From: Morchella semilibera | Taxonomy: Eukaryota; Ascomycota; Pezizomycetes; Pezizales; Morchellaceae | Reading direction: 5' to 3' | NCBI GenBank assembly: GCA_009192285.1 | Contig: WBVU01000018.1 | Span: forward strand, 434,001-498,000 | DNA length: 64,000 bases | Shown: positions 13,193 to 25,408 of the stretch, piece after piece | Position numbering within the stretch: the first letter of the stretch is position 1 | Layout: each line of letters starts with the position of its first letter | Position numbers and translations under genes: made by a program | Notes under the pieces: model-generated | Database searches by the model: none | Seen by the model: only the letters and a program-made list of their open reading frames with translations | Told to the model about the DNA's origin: nothing

Positions 13193-13884
13193 ATGGTATA
13201 CCTCCCTCGAAATTAAGGAGGGGGTAAAAAGATTCCGAGGTGATGTGCTAATCTATAATTCTACAGTCTGCCCCTCAAAATTCAGCTGGAATACAGACCC
13301 TCCTCGATGTACGAATACCCACTAGCTCCGGGGAACCAAGGAGGATAATGCTGATATACATGTAGGCCGAGCGAGAGGCACAAAAGATCGTCCAAAAAGG
13401 TACGAAGCTATCCTACTCACCTATCAAATACAAAGCTCAACGCTGATTGTTTACCTAGCGAGAACTTGTGTGTAACCCTCCGCCTCTCAAGACCCCGCCC
13501 TCTACCCCTCAGCAGTATCTAACACATATATTTCCAATTTAGATCGTACACAAAAAGTGAAAGATGCCCGCAGTGAGGCTCAAAAGGAAATCGACCAATA
13601 TAAAAAGCAGAAGGAAGCAGAATTTGCAAAGTTTGAATCCGAGGTTTGTTTCCTATCTATCTATAATGCCATGAAACTCTACGCGGATGCTCACTAACCC
13701 CCAATAGCACACTGGAGTCAACGCGAAGGCCGAGGAGGAAGCAACTAAAGAAGTTGAGGAGAAACTGAAGGAAATTGCAGCGGCCAAAGGAGAGAAGGGC
13801 CCGCAAGTTATCGATGATCTGTTGAAAGCTGTCACGGATGTTAAACCGGAACCGCATCGCAACGCTGCTGTCACTCCTGTTTGA
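13193..13884 (+). CDS. VMA10: V-type ATPase subunit G (Vma10)
   Basis: Peripheral-stalk subunit of the vacuolar proton pump, 121 aa. Six exons: 13193-13195, 13267-13308, 13366-13399, 13459-13467, 13543-13643 and 13708-13884. The first coding exon carries only the ATG; the fourth is nine bases long and encodes most of Ala-Arg-Thr plus the first base of Tyr. The spliced product begins MSAPQNSAGIQTLLDAEREA and continues QKIVQKARTYRTQKVKDARS, the strongly conserved N-terminal helix of subunit G. A charged helix and a divergent tail follow. Each intron has a plausible branch site (TGCTAATC, TGCTGATA, GCTGATT, TCTAACA) and all phases agree. The family length (about 110-125 aa) matches. It is divergent from the kinesin-3 gene. 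Confidence 0.92.
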
Positions 13885-15505
13885 GTTCCTTCATGCCCGT
13901 AATGTTAGACTTGCATTGACAAGAATTTGCATGTAAACTTCGTCGCCTAAATCAACCATATATCCATTTAAAAGCATACTAAAACCTACTACGTTTCCAC
14001 AATAATCCTTAAGGGACCCTCATCGTGTCTCTACGGCACAAAATGAAGCATATGCTAGCCAAAGGGTGGTGAATTGGTGTCTAGAATAAGAGCTCCGACT
14101 GCCTTTTTAAGTAGAGTACACTTGCGCGTTGTGAAATTCAATGCAACCAGACGAACACAAACCTTGACAAGCAGGATATCTATGCACTTAGTATACTTAA
14201 ATTTGAGTCTAAAGCACCATTTTATTTGATTGAATTTTGGGACTTTTATAATTTATAACCGGCCTTGGCGGAAAGTGTTTCTTTCCACTCGTTTTGAAAA
14301 CGCAACCTATATAAACGAATTGAATATGAGTTGCTCTCATAGCTCGAGAAGCTATGTCCCCTGTATATAATCAGAACATGTTAGGCCGGTTCTAGCTAGC
14401 GTCTGGCTTTGTATGTTGAGCTGAAAGCTGCTCATGCAAAAAGGGTGAACAATCATTGGCTGCCACCACCGGCCACAGTTCTTTAGGCGGCTTTAAACCG
14501 GCCGCGGGAGTGTGCGGAATTAGTCACCGTCATAGAGTAATGATACCTACTAGCGCCTAGACTATGGGCGCCATTTTCTCAGAACCCCACCGCCCCAGGC
14601 CCCCGTGTCAGAGCTCTATGGCTAAAGAATCTTATTAGCCATCAAACAACACGGTCGATCGGTCGAGTGGCTGTAACGTCATTCGACTTAACTACATGCA
14701 CCTACGATACCTACATACAAAAACCAGACTCTAAAAACAGCTGTCGGTGGTGCAGGAGAGGCTCACTTGTCACGCAAAAGTGTATAGAAGGTTTTGAAAC
14801 TACTCAGGATTTTGCGGGACGCCGAAACCTTGCGGCGAGCACCTAGGGCTACCTTGAAAACAGCGGAGGGGGTACATACCAACATCTATGATTTGAATAA
14901 ACGAAACCTCCGGTACAACGGCGAAGTTGACTTAATGGCTAATTAAAACCAGCAAACCCTCACTGACCTTTACCTTGGCTGTTGGTTTTAAGCCATTTAC
15001 TCAAGCCCTCCATTGTCCCGGAGATACTGCATATCCAGCTCTAGAAACCATTGTTCCTGGGAAAGCACTTGCTTGGGTTTATACGTACATGTACAGAAAT
15101 CCTACTCGCGCGTTAATCAAGTAGTCGGATGTTGTTGCAACCGAGATGCTTACCTACTAAATATTCCGACTTTTTAATTAACGACCAAGCAACCTAGCCC
15201 AACAAAATAATCCGGATATGTAGTTTCTACAGTAGAGAACAGAAAGGGCCAATTATCGAAGCCCGACTAACAAGAACTACAAAACTCAATCGAGCAAATA
15301 TTAAAGAAATAACAGGAAAAGGGCAATAGAAACACCAACAAAAGGACTCTTGCCATCATTGTTACCAAGACGAAAATCATTTCCTTCAAAATATGTTATA
15401 CTTGAAGCCATAATTCCACAAGCCGGACTGACTATTTTACTCGAATAACAAGCAGCTCGACACCATGTTGGTCCAGAGGCTTAACTTTCCTTGACTTTTT
15501 TATTC
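13885..15505. other. Intergenic, no gene seen
   Basis: About 1.6 kb lies between the convergent VMA10 and Nbl1-like genes. No reading frame looks conserved and I recognise no RNA gene. One TACATGTA palindrome lies at 15086-15093. Confidence 0.4.
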
Positions 15506-16639
15506 TTACTTTCTTGATCTCAAGACCCTCCCCCCACTCGAGGACGCACTCGTATCCCTCTTGGCAGCTTTGATTATGGTATCCCCTTCTTTCCTGATAC
15601 CTTCAACTCGATTTTCTTTCAAACTACCATTACTTCCCGTGGCTTTCACGCCACCCCATCCTAACCCCGAGGATGTAGAAGCTACCACGACGGTTTTTGG
15701 CTTGCCCTGAGAGCTTTTTGCCCCACGTTTCGCTGTATCTTGGCCAACTTCCATGATGGCAGGATTAGCATCTAAAGATGAACGGGTCGTTGCACGAGAA
15801 GATGATCGACTGGAAGATGTTACTGAGGGAGGGTTGGAGGGTAGATTTTTTATCACCCGTGCTGGTGCCTTGGTAACTGTCCTTTTGTTAACTTTTGCAG
15901 ATGCTGGATGGAGGCCGGGCTTCGGAGGTGATAAGACGAGATTGCGGGATGTATTTGCGGTAGTAGGAATGGGTGGCGGTGGCATTTGTTCTCGAGCGGA
16001 AACTACCATAGAGGTACTCTTAGCAATCCTTTTCCTCTGAACCAAAAGATGTGTTGACTGAGGATCATCTATACCCCCACCCCCACCCCCACCTCCGCCT
16101 TCTTCCTCTCCTTCACTATTGAAAATGTACTTAGTAATGGCACAAGTATAAGAGGATATAGAGAGAGAACCTTAGCCTCTTTACATCCTCCACGAACCCT
16201 TTGACCGCCGAAGTGTTAAGTTTAGCCGACACTGGCCCACCAGGAATAGCAACAGGCCCATGTTGCGCGAGCAATTCCCCCATTGTGACATCCCATAGTT
16301 TCTTTGGTACTCTATTGATGCGCATTTCGATTCTTTGTTTGAGGGCCTGCGCTTGCATCGCACATTGGGAACGAAGTTTCTTAACTCGTTCGGTCACTAT
16401 AAGAGTTAGATAATCATTTGTGGTCTCCGATAGAGTCTCTCAGACATACACTCTAGGTCCAGATTTTCTATCAAGACCATTTTTTGATTCTTAGTGACCC
16501 CAGCAAGACGCACCTGGCGCAAGGGCGACTTCATGGGCGTCTTTACGACCACCGAACGTGAGGGTGATAATTGTGGGATTGGTACTGGCGAGGCAGAAGC
16601 AGCCGGTGAAGTACCCTTCTTACGACGGGGTGGAGCCAT
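15506..16639 (-). CDS. nbl1: Borealin/Nbl1-type chromosomal passenger complex protein
   Basis: Predicted 341 aa from three exons: 16639-16450, 16396-16171 and 16115-15506. After a basic start (MAPPRRKKGTS), the Borealin N-terminal helical domain runs from about residue 52 (KNQKMVLIENLDLELTERV, then KKLRSQCAMQAQALKQRIEM and RINRVPKKLWDVTMGELL). In the family this helix pairs with INCENP/Sli15 and survivin/Bir1 to place Aurora B at centromeres. The rest is a Ser/Thr/Lys-rich disordered tail ending GGRVLRSRK. A glycine run, encoded by a CCCCCA repeat at 16074-16097, opens exon 3. An upstream in-frame Met exists at 16813, but the chosen start gives the family-like N-terminus. Intron 2 uses a GTTCTC donor. 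The tail makes it longer than yeast Nbl1 (73 aa), as is usual in filamentous fungi. Confidence 0.85.
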
Positions 16640-17023
16640 CTTTTTGGGCGTTTTCCTTGTGATATCTTCTAATATTACGAGTTCTATTCTCAATAACCTA
16701 GAAGCGGCGGGATGAGGGCGTAGTTGTTGGGAAAGTATAGAGTATATGGGATGTCGCGTCCGGAATAAACAAACACGACAAAGAATACATGTATCTCTAA
16801 ACGACTGGCGCATGGCCGGGTAACCAATTTCACGAATGTCAGTTCAAGGCGGGTTGCGCTTTACACTTCTGGATAGCTTACCCTGGCACTGTTCGACCTC
16901 CTCCACCACCACCACCACCACTAACCGTTATCATCACCGACATCAACTCAAATCACAACCCTAGTATTATCTTCATCTACCCTATCTCTCTTTTTAGAAC
17001 TTACATCTGATACAGCTTCAATC
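16640..17023. promoter_or_regulatory. Divergent promoter, Nbl1-like / RPN10
   Basis: A 384-base gap lies between opposed start codons. It holds a (CCA)n run near 16899-16921, a pyrimidine-rich stretch just before RPN10, and one TACATGTA palindrome at 16786-16793. Confidence 0.5.
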
Positions 17024-18153
17024 ATGGTATTGGAGGCTACTATGATCATGTTCGTTTTCTTGGATGCATAAACTTTGTTTCGGAAGCTTACTAACAATAT
17101 TCTAGAATCGACAACAGTGAAAGCAGCAGAAATGGAGACTACTCGTATGTTTTCAGCTCTCTGTATTATTTGACTGCACAGCTAATGGCTGATAAATATC
17201 CGAATCAGACCAACCCGTTTCGGAGCTCAAGCTGATGCCGTCACACTCATTTTTGAGGCTAAAACCCAAGCAAATCCCGAATCTTCAGTCGGACTGATGA
17301 CGATGGGCGGGAAGGGCCCAGAGGTGTTGGTTACACTGACAACGGATTTTGGAAAGATATTGACCGGAATACACGAGACCAAGATAAAAGGAGGAACCCA
17401 TTTAACTACAGGAATTCAGGTAGCAGGGGTAAGTCGAATAATGTTCTTATTTGTTCTTCAATATAGGGCATGATATATATACTGTGAATTTGGCGCCAAG
17501 GGACCTCAGTAGCAAATATACTAACTTCAAATTACAGCTTGCACTCAAGCATCGCCAAAACAAATCACAGCGTCAACGTATCATCGTTTTCGTCGGATCG
17601 CCCATCACCGAAGATGAAAAGGCACTTGTTAAGCTCGCCAGAAAGATGAAAAAAAATGGGTATCGCGATAGATTTTATCAACTTTGGAGAAGTCGAATCA
17701 GAAAACACCACCAAGCTTCAAGCATTCGTTGATGCCATCAATTCTAGTGATAATTCTCATCTTGCTACAATTCCTCCCGGCCCTCACCTTCTTTCAGACC
17801 TTCTTGTTACTACCCCGATCCTGGGCGAAGGCGGAAGTGCGCCATCTGGTGGTGCTGGTGGTGACGGTTCTGGTTCCGGAGATGGCGCTGGGGCATTTGA
17901 GTTCGGAGTTGATCCTAGCTTAGATCCAGAATTAGCCCTAGCTCTTAGAATGTCGATGGAAGAAGAAAAGGCTAGACTGGCCAAAGAAGAGAAAGAGAAG
18001 GCAGAGAAAGAGAAGAAAGAAGGTGAAGGCTCGGGATTGTCTGGAATTAAAGAAGAAGATGAGAGTACACCCTTGTTGAAGGACGATGAGAAGGATGGTG
18101 GTGAAGGCCCGAGTGGGAATATGAAGGATGACGACAAAATGGATATCGCATGA
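17024..18153 (+). CDS. RPN10: 26S proteasome ubiquitin receptor Rpn10, with apparent frameshift
   Basis: Regulatory-particle subunit that binds polyubiquitin. Exons: 17024-17049, 17106-17144, 17209-17428 and 17538-18153. The spliced N-terminus [20 protein letters not shown] starts the VWA domain ([40 protein letters not shown]). An acidic, Gly-rich C-terminus carries a ubiquitin-interacting motif ([18 protein letters not shown]). In exon 4 the frame shifts by one base at an A8 run (17649-17656). KLARKMKKN is in one frame, and the required continuation [16 protein letters not shown] is in the +1 frame. If read without a shift, the protein would end at 17732 and lose the UIM. No intron fits, because no residues are missing. 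The simplest reading is one extra base in the homopolymer, either a sequencing error or a real mutation. Intron 1 uses a GTTCGT donor. Confidence 0.9.
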
Positions 18154-21100
18154 GAGACGGCTAGGGACGGGTCTTGTTTTCGATATATCCGGCTTCCGTA
18201 CAATTTCAGATCAAGGCCAAGGGTGCAATGTACAGTATTAGACCATCGTCTTCTTAATCATAACCCATATTGAGCGTCTTTAGCACCGGGTCCTTTAGTC
18301 TCTGCCTGAATAAGTGTAAAGAAAAACGAAACCATACAAATATCCCCCGAGAGAGTCATAACGGACGCGAGTAGATTTCTAATGGTTTTTTTGTATTATC
18401 CTTCTTCTCAGGGAATATAAGACTTGTTCTGACGGGACTGATCGCCGCCTAGACAACGATAACCCCATTCAAACTTGAGGCCCTGAGGTGTTCGTCCTTC
18501 CATAGCGAAGCACTCCCTGGGCTATTCATGTAGCAGTGGTAGAGATAATGGTGGATGAAATAATATATCCAGACGCTACGATACAAAGTAGCATACCCGA
18601 TAATAGCATGTTGTCGGCCAATCCCGAAAGAGTTTGCACAAAAAAAAATTTGTTCTCGATACAAGTATATTCGCCGTAGTGGCATAGGAATTTCCATTCC
18701 GGACTATATGCCACTACTGGGGTTGCACTGTATCCCCGTCGGCGAAGCGGGGCGGTGTAAAAAAAAAAAAAAAAAAAAAAAGGGCGGTGCCTCATAGATA
18801 CATATGCCTACATATAGAGTAGGTACATGTACTTACTTACATACATGTATAACCATAGTGAGGCTAAGGCCGTTATTGTTGAGGTTCCGACAATGAGGTA
18901 TGTTACCGTACGTACATGTACATGTAGTATGCAAAGCTGCGCTACTCCATAGAGTACAAATAATCCCTGCTTTTTTCGCCTTGCGTTTTCCTGCTGCATT
19001 ATGTTGTTTTTCTTGTTATTTATGTCTGTATTATATTAGGATAACGATTTCCTGATGCCTTCTGGGACCCTCGCGCACACCCGGTATAATTTTTATATTA
19101 GATTACGCGCCACGTGAGCAAACTACCGATATCGCGGCCTAAGCGCAGCCGCGGAACGAAACTACTGTTACAGTCAGTGCTAGAACTTTGGGCTAGACTC
19201 TAAACTGCATGTTTCATGTAGTACAAGCAAGTCACACTTTTATATACATACTGTATGCACTTATGTGGGTACAAGGTATTTTGGAGTTCCGCGATTCTTT
19301 TCTATATATCCGCATGTTCGGGCACAGAGATATTAAAACATCCTAAATGAGAAATTCTACTATGTATCTAATATGATCATACTGATAGATAATATCATGA
19401 TGTCATTAAAGAACTGCTATACACCGAGGATCATTATTTATCCGGTCCCGGTCACCTCTGAAAGGCCACGTCCACAAAACTTCTGGAACTCGAGATATTA
19501 CTTGGTAAACCCCTGGCACCGTTGAGAATCCCAACTCTGGCTTGTAGATCCTATTGCACATTAAATCAATATGATAACATTTACGACAAGGATAGTGCGT
19601 GACAGTGCGAGATATCAAGACGTTTCCCCTAGTTCGTCCCATAAGCAGACGACGTCAAGATCCATGACAATTCCGGTCAAAGTTTTGCAAATAATAGTAA
19701 ACCCTGGAAGCCGAGGTACCACTAAAGTGACTGTGATATCATGTCCCATGTTTCAGTAGAAGGTGGATATATTCCAAGAGCTTTTAGACTGGACTTCACA
19801 TCACGTGCCATCATACTAGTATAAGTACAATGCGATCAATACGAAGATGCTACTAGCCGGAAGCACTAGCTGAAAGCACCGTACTTCAAGATTAAATTTA
19901 ACTCGCTAGCCAGACATCAATCCCCTTCCTAGTGATTTGCTGAGGCCATCCCAACTTAGAGGGGTCAGAGCAGAATACTGTTGAGATCTCAGCTGCATGG
20001 AAGAAAGAAAGGCAAAATTCGTGATATCGAGGAGTGGAGGCTATGAGGGTAATCTGTAGACGCATGTACTAGCGTATGTGTAGGGCACGTAGCAGATAGA
20101 TTATGATAAAGTTCGTCAAAGAATGCTGTGATAGTTGAACTGTATGTAAGTACTAGGTACATACTGCGAAGCAAGGTTGTTTGGGGCTACTGTGAGTTGA
20201 AGAGGTCCCACCTAGGCCTATTGTGGATAGGATAGGAATTTTTAGTGCTTCAAGGTTGAGACGCGGCCACGAGCGTGCGCATTTTTGTTTAGAACTACAT
20301 GTAACTAACGGTGTTGCAAAAGGCTTGGCATCATTGACACCTCACTAGGCAAGTAACATCGTAAAAATCTTGTTACGGGACTCGTACCTCACGATACTTA
20401 CAGACATCGCACGATGATAACCAAGTGCAATTTCCAAGGGTCGGGGCTGATAAAGTGAAAAAAAAAAAAAAAAAAATCTACATGTTCATGTTTCCCCGCC
20501 TCCAAGTTTTAGTAATTGTAGACACATAGGGTATGCCGCACCGGATTACAACTTATCTAATGTTTGAAGAGAGAGATATGTTGCCTCTGATCAACACTGT
20601 ACTCGAGGGGAATGTAGTACCGTCCTTGAGCCCCCAATAGTAGCAGTCCACATAAATTTTAGGGAAAATAATTCGCTCGCCTAAGGAAAGGTGACGGTTG
20701 AGTTTACTGCGTCAGCTGCAATGCAACTGATCATACTCCTTCTTCCCCGGCCCCTTGTAGGAAGTATCAGACATCTGTGGGCCTAGGCGGATAAACAATT
20801 TTTTTTCCGTCTTTCAAAACAGAGAAACCAGTAGTAAACTGGACTACTAAATTCAAGCACAGAAAATCATATCACTAAGAGACAGGTTCAGGGATCCTGG
20901 CCGCCATCATAGAAATCGACGAGCTAGCGTTTCAATGCAGCAGACGCCATGATCATCCGGGATTCCTGTAACTCTGATACACTTAATGCTTACTGTGCCT
21001 CCAAACCATGCCCAGGTATTCCCCGTTATATACCAATTGTGACTTACCTAGGAATACCTAGGTATGCAACTATGTTGCATCCCTAGTCTTTTGTGGTTTG

Positions 21101-23264
21101 CCGTCTTTGCATGAGCCGGCCGGCTGTTCCACTGCCTATATGCTGTGCTTTGTACCAACTTGTGATAATACGATATAAAAAACGGCAGATATCACCAATG
21201 AGAGTTTGTTCAAACCGGCGGAAACAGGCGGAAAGGGAATCAAACAAACCTTGAGTTTTTTCGTAATGGAAACCACTACTCTCATTAATTCTCGCAGAAC
21301 ACACCCTTTCCGTTTTTTTTGAAACTTGTTTCTAGCCTTGCTCCCTTCTCTTTCTGTTCTGTCCGTTCGGACATTTCTCTCGATGGGTGTGTGTGATGTG
21401 CGTGTGTACGTGGTCGGAACGATAAGCTTTTTCTTTTTCTTTTGGTCCGTTCTAAGGACGAAAAATATGAGGCTCAAGCTTCCCGGGCGATAACGGGGAA
21501 CAAAAGCAGCACCGCCGTGAGATCGATATCGGAGGTGAATTTGTGTTCAGATATCACCCAAAATAATAGGAAACTGGACTAAGGAGAAAGATAAAACGGC
21601 AGACGGACTTATGCCGTGCCGCGAGTTGTTTCAGTGAATTCACAGGAGTGAGACAGCCGAAGAAACATGGGGGACATGCGAAGTTTATTTATTAAAATCC
21701 ACTGAGTGGGCACGTGGACGTCGTCATGGCAAGACAGCTGATGAAGAAAACCTATATGTCCCATGTACCTTCATGTACCTACTTGTATATGTAGCACCAA
21801 GACGGCACCACCCCCTAGGTTTATATCACTAAATATGCTTACTCTATCGAATAGTAGAAAAAGAACATCTCTGGGCAGCTTTAAATCGATTTCGATTTCC
21901 TAACCCACAATTCCGTGTTGCTAGTTATACAGTATGTAGATCTTGTCTTCCCGGAAAGTAATAGTAATAATGGCAGTAAGAAGGAAATAGTACTCGTGCT
22001 AAAAGCAAAAAAAAAAAAAACATCTGCTTGCCTGTTGAAAAAAAAGGGGGGGGAGAGGAATTTGAACAAAGGATATAAGGCAAAAACAAAAAGACTTCGC
22101 TAATGATGATAAAGGAAGAAGCGAATGTATACCCCACCAGTGATAATGAAAACCCCGGAAACCAAACAAACCCAAATATACCATAAACCAAAAACCAGAA
22201 AGAGACCCATTGCTGACAACCTCTTCGCCGAAATTTTGTTTTCCCCAATATCTTAGAATGTTACTCCATATAAAATAAAGAAATAAAACGAAAGAAAAGA
22301 AAAGAAGCCCAGAAAACCCGGTAGAAACCATCAGAGTGCCATTATAAAAAGAAAAGTTCGCCAAACCCTGACTTCACCAGCCAGTCGCTGCCATTTTTAT
22401 TTTTTTTATTTTTTTTAATGAAATTTCTCCCATTATATCCTTTTTTTTAACCTTTTCTCTTCACCCCTGTTTTTCAAATTTTTTTGATTTGATTTCTTCG
22501 GTTTCCATCTGGTCATCGCGATAAAAGAGTATCGTCCACTTAAGTATTGGCCTGGTCCATCTCGTGCGTCGTAAAGAGGTTCCGTCGAGTTTGATAGTCA
22601 AGGGTGCCACGCCCTTATTACCTGGCCCCCAACCTTTTAACCCGGAGGAGTGAAACAGCATAAACAGATACAGATGCAAGGTACCAGAGCGAATCAGGTG
22701 AAGGCAAAAGGTAGAAAGGTAAAGAATATTCGGGTTAAAAATGAGATATCCAAAAAAAAAAAAAAAGGAATTAGAAATCCAAAACTTTGAGATGAGATAT
22801 AAAAAAAAAACCTAAAACCAAAAACCAAAAACCAAAAACCAAATGAAACATCAGACTACAATAACCACTCTGGCCCAAAACTCTGTAACCACAACCGTTG
22901 ATATAATATTCCTAAACACGCTAAAAGAAAAAAGAAAAAGAAAAAGAAAATGCAAAACAAAAGAAAATGCCAACGAATAGAGAACAGATACTATCACAGG
23001 AAACATTGGTGTATGTGTTATCCTTGATCCGCGTTAAGCGATGTATTTGGAAATATTTAAGGAAAGGTGCTCGTGGAGCTCGTATCGTCATCAACTTCGT
23101 GGAGGGGTGTTAAAGAGCTAGATGATAGGCGTCGTCTCGGGGTCGATATGATGGAGTGTTGAAACCTTCGACTTAGTCGAAGGTCCCAAAGCAGCGTATG
23201 AGTATTCTGTGGCAAGTTCGTGGAGTTATCGCAGATCGTTTAGATGAACCCCATCGCTGACGGT
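18154..23264. other. Long intergenic region between RPN10 and HAP2, no gene seen
   Basis: About 5.1 kb lies between convergent genes. All open frames are short and of low complexity, and none resembles a known family. The part from about 21900 to 23100 is rich in A and T runs and may be 3' flank of HAP2. It contains simple repeats (AAAAACC units at 22809-22843; A/G-rich runs at 22921-22950). TACATGTA copies cluster at 18824, 18842, 18913 and 18919. Confidence 0.4.
18750..18789 (+). repeat. Poly-A tract bracketed by an 8-bp direct repeat
   Basis: GGGCGGTG (18750-18757) is followed by T and 23 adenines (18759-18781), then an exact second GGGCGGTG (18782-18789). The layout resembles a target-site duplication around a tail-only retroposition event. 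Replication slippage alone would not explain the flanking repeat. Confidence 0.55.
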
Positions 23265-24467
23265 CTAGTCTTCCTCATCTATATTTTCCAAAACATCATC
23301 ATCGTCGCTCTCACTCGGCATGTTGGGAAGAGACAATCTACCATTAACCGTTTTTGGTTTTTTTCCAGGAGTGCCAGACGACAAACCCCCTGGAGCCTTT
23401 CTTTTTATCCCACCACTAGTTGGCGTCGTATTGTTTCCACTTCCAGTCCCCATGGGATGGGGTTGCCGGTGAGGTGTTCGGTTTACGTTGCTGTTCTGGC
23501 TCGTCTTATCTGTCTCTTTACCCTTAACTGCACCAGCTTGTACGTTGTTACCTCCAGCTCCAGCTCCAGCTCCAGCATTTGACTCCTCCTCCTTCTTTCG
23601 TCTTTCCATCTCCGCGACTTCATCTGCAGTTAAGAACCTTCCACCAGGCCCTCTGGGCCGCCTCATTGCATGATTATGTCGGGATTCGTGCAAATATGGT
23701 TTTCGTTGCTTCGATGTTAACCTAAGAGCTTCTTCGAGCTTCTGGCGAGCAACACGACGCTTCAATATTCGGTGAAACTGTTTGGCATTAACATAAAGAG
23801 GCGATTCTTCTGCTGGCACAAGATCTGGAGATTGTTGGTGAGGTTGTACAGGCGGATGCATTGGTGATTGTTGCACCGGCTGTGTAGGAGCTGGAGGCTG
23901 TTGTTGGGGTGGTGGGGGCGGGGGTGCTTGTTGAGTTGCTGGGGGTTGCGGAGGAGCGGAGGTCCTTGTGTTATTTACTGGCTGGGCATGCTGCATAGGA
24001 GGAGTTCCAGCGGGAGCTTGATGTTGGCTCATCCTACGCTGAGGTGCACCCATAGCCTGCTGTTGGGGCGCTTGCTGGTTTGGAGGTTGTATAGCTTGCT
24101 GAGGTCCAGCCTGGTTTGTAGCAGCTACAGCCATTTGCGGAGACCTTTGTGCTCCTTCCCGCTTAACCTTCACCGCTGCTGCGGCATTCATTCTCGGTGA
24201 TTGTACATTCTGTGGGCCATTTGTCTTGATATTCATTGGATCGCTGGGAATAAAGTATTGACCGTTTCCCAGGTAGTTTGGGTAATAGTGTCCTTGACTT
24301 TGAATTGGAGAGTGTTGATTTCCTGGCGGGTGCATGCTCGCGCTATTGTGATGAGATCCTCCCCCGCCAATCCCACTACCAGTATTCTGTGGCGAGTATG
24401 CTGTCGTAGCATGGAGATGTGATGGATGGGGTTGTGAATATCTAGCGTATGCTGATGCTGCATCCAT
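23265..24467 (-). CDS. HAP2: CCAAT-binding factor subunit HAP2 / NF-YA (HapB)
   Basis: DNA-contacting subunit of the heterotrimeric CCAAT-binding complex, which acts with HAP3/HAP5 and, in fungi, the HAP4 or HapX partners. Single exon, 400 aa. The first 215 residues are Gln/Pro/His-rich with proline and glutamine runs. The NF-YA core begins near residue 219 ([20 protein letters not shown], the subunit-association helix). It continues [20 protein letters not shown], then [20 protein letters not shown], the sequence-specific DNA-binding helix and loop. A basic, disordered tail ends in an acidic stretch ([16 protein letters not shown]). All hallmark residues are present. The core is far from both ends, as in Aspergillus HapB. 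It has no intron, unlike most genes in the window. Confidence 0.97.
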   Translation of the reverse strand: MDAASAYARYSQPHPSHLHATTAYSPQNTGSGIGGGGSHHNSASMHPPGNQHSPIQSQGHYYPNYLGNGQYFIPSDPMNIKTNGPQNVQSPRMNAAAAVKVKREGAQRSPQMAVAATNQAGPQQAIQPPNQQAPQQQAMGAPQRRMSQHQAPAGTPPMQHAQPVNNTRTSAPPQPPATQQAPPPPPPQQQPPAPTQPVQQSPMHPPVQPHQQSPDLVPAEESPLYVNAKQFHRILKRRVARQKLEEALRLTSKQRKPYLHESRHNHAMRRPRGPGGRFLTADEVAEMERRKKEEESNAGAGAGAGGNNVQAGAVKGKETDKTSQNSNVNRTPHRQPHPMGTGSGNNTTPTSGGIKRKAPGGLSSGTPGKKPKTVNGRLSLPNMPSESDDDDVLENIDEED

Positions 24468-25393
24468 TTCGGAGGAGGGTTTGAATGATGAAGCCCGAAA
24501 TGCTTCTGAGGGTACTAGAGAGATATTTGATGTCTCTTTGAGCTTCCACTCAGTTCTGATATCTGATTTTCCGAAGTGACAACTGGATGTTGGCCGAACG
24601 ATTAAAGTTAGGATAGCTGGTGTTTAGGTATGTCTCGTAAGGCCGTGAATTCCGTAGTAACGTAAGACGCGACGACGCGATATGCCGAGTGTTATCTCAA
24701 AGACACCACCGTGTGCTCAGAGAAGAATGACTGGATGGGGTAAATGCGGAGAATCTGTCAGGAACGCAACCGTGCGGGAAGAGGCAGCAAGGTCTATAAG
24801 CTATAGTAGGCGGCAAGGTAGATAGAGCTTAACTGACAGGTTGTGAACTGATGAGTCTTAAGCTTGAGGCTTTCAAAAATCCGGCGTGTAAGTAATAATG
24901 ACGGTTCGTCGACTAGTTGTCGCAGGTCGAGTGGCCGGCCAGTCCTAGGTGTAGTGGAGCTTCCCGTCACAAACTATGGGGAACGTGAACCCGGCTGTTG
25001 CCTTATTCGCGAACGTCAGAATACTACGTTCTGTAACAGGTTGTTGTCAGCGACTATACAAAATCTGCCGTAGAATGTCTCAATTCAGGACAAACCTTCG
25101 TTTGGGGTGGGTTTGTTATTTTTAATTTTTTTCCTTTCCTCGTTCCAAAAAATTGAGACTCAGAGAAAAGCACGTGTCTGTCTGTTGCGTTGGCCAAATA
25201 TTTTTGCGGAAAAAAAATTCAAGGCTCGCTGGTAGTGGAGTTGGTGGGGTGTGTGTGCGTGGGTACTTCGTAATGGGATGGGGGGGGGGGGGGCAACCTG
25301 CAGCTTGAGTGATGTGTTAGTGACTTGGAGCAAAGAGCGCGGGGGAGGCGTTAAAAGGGAAATCGTACTGAAGAGGCTGATCTTCTATCTAGC

Positions 25394-25408
25394 CAATTGA
25401 CGAACAGG
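25394..25408 (+). repeat. Half-site related to the inverted-repeat element at 36 kb
   Basis: CAATTGACGAACAGG matches the arm CAGTTGACGAACAGG of the inverted-repeat element at 36011-36135 in 14 of 15 positions. I found no opposing arm within a few hundred bases, so it may be a solo remnant. Confidence 0.4.
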
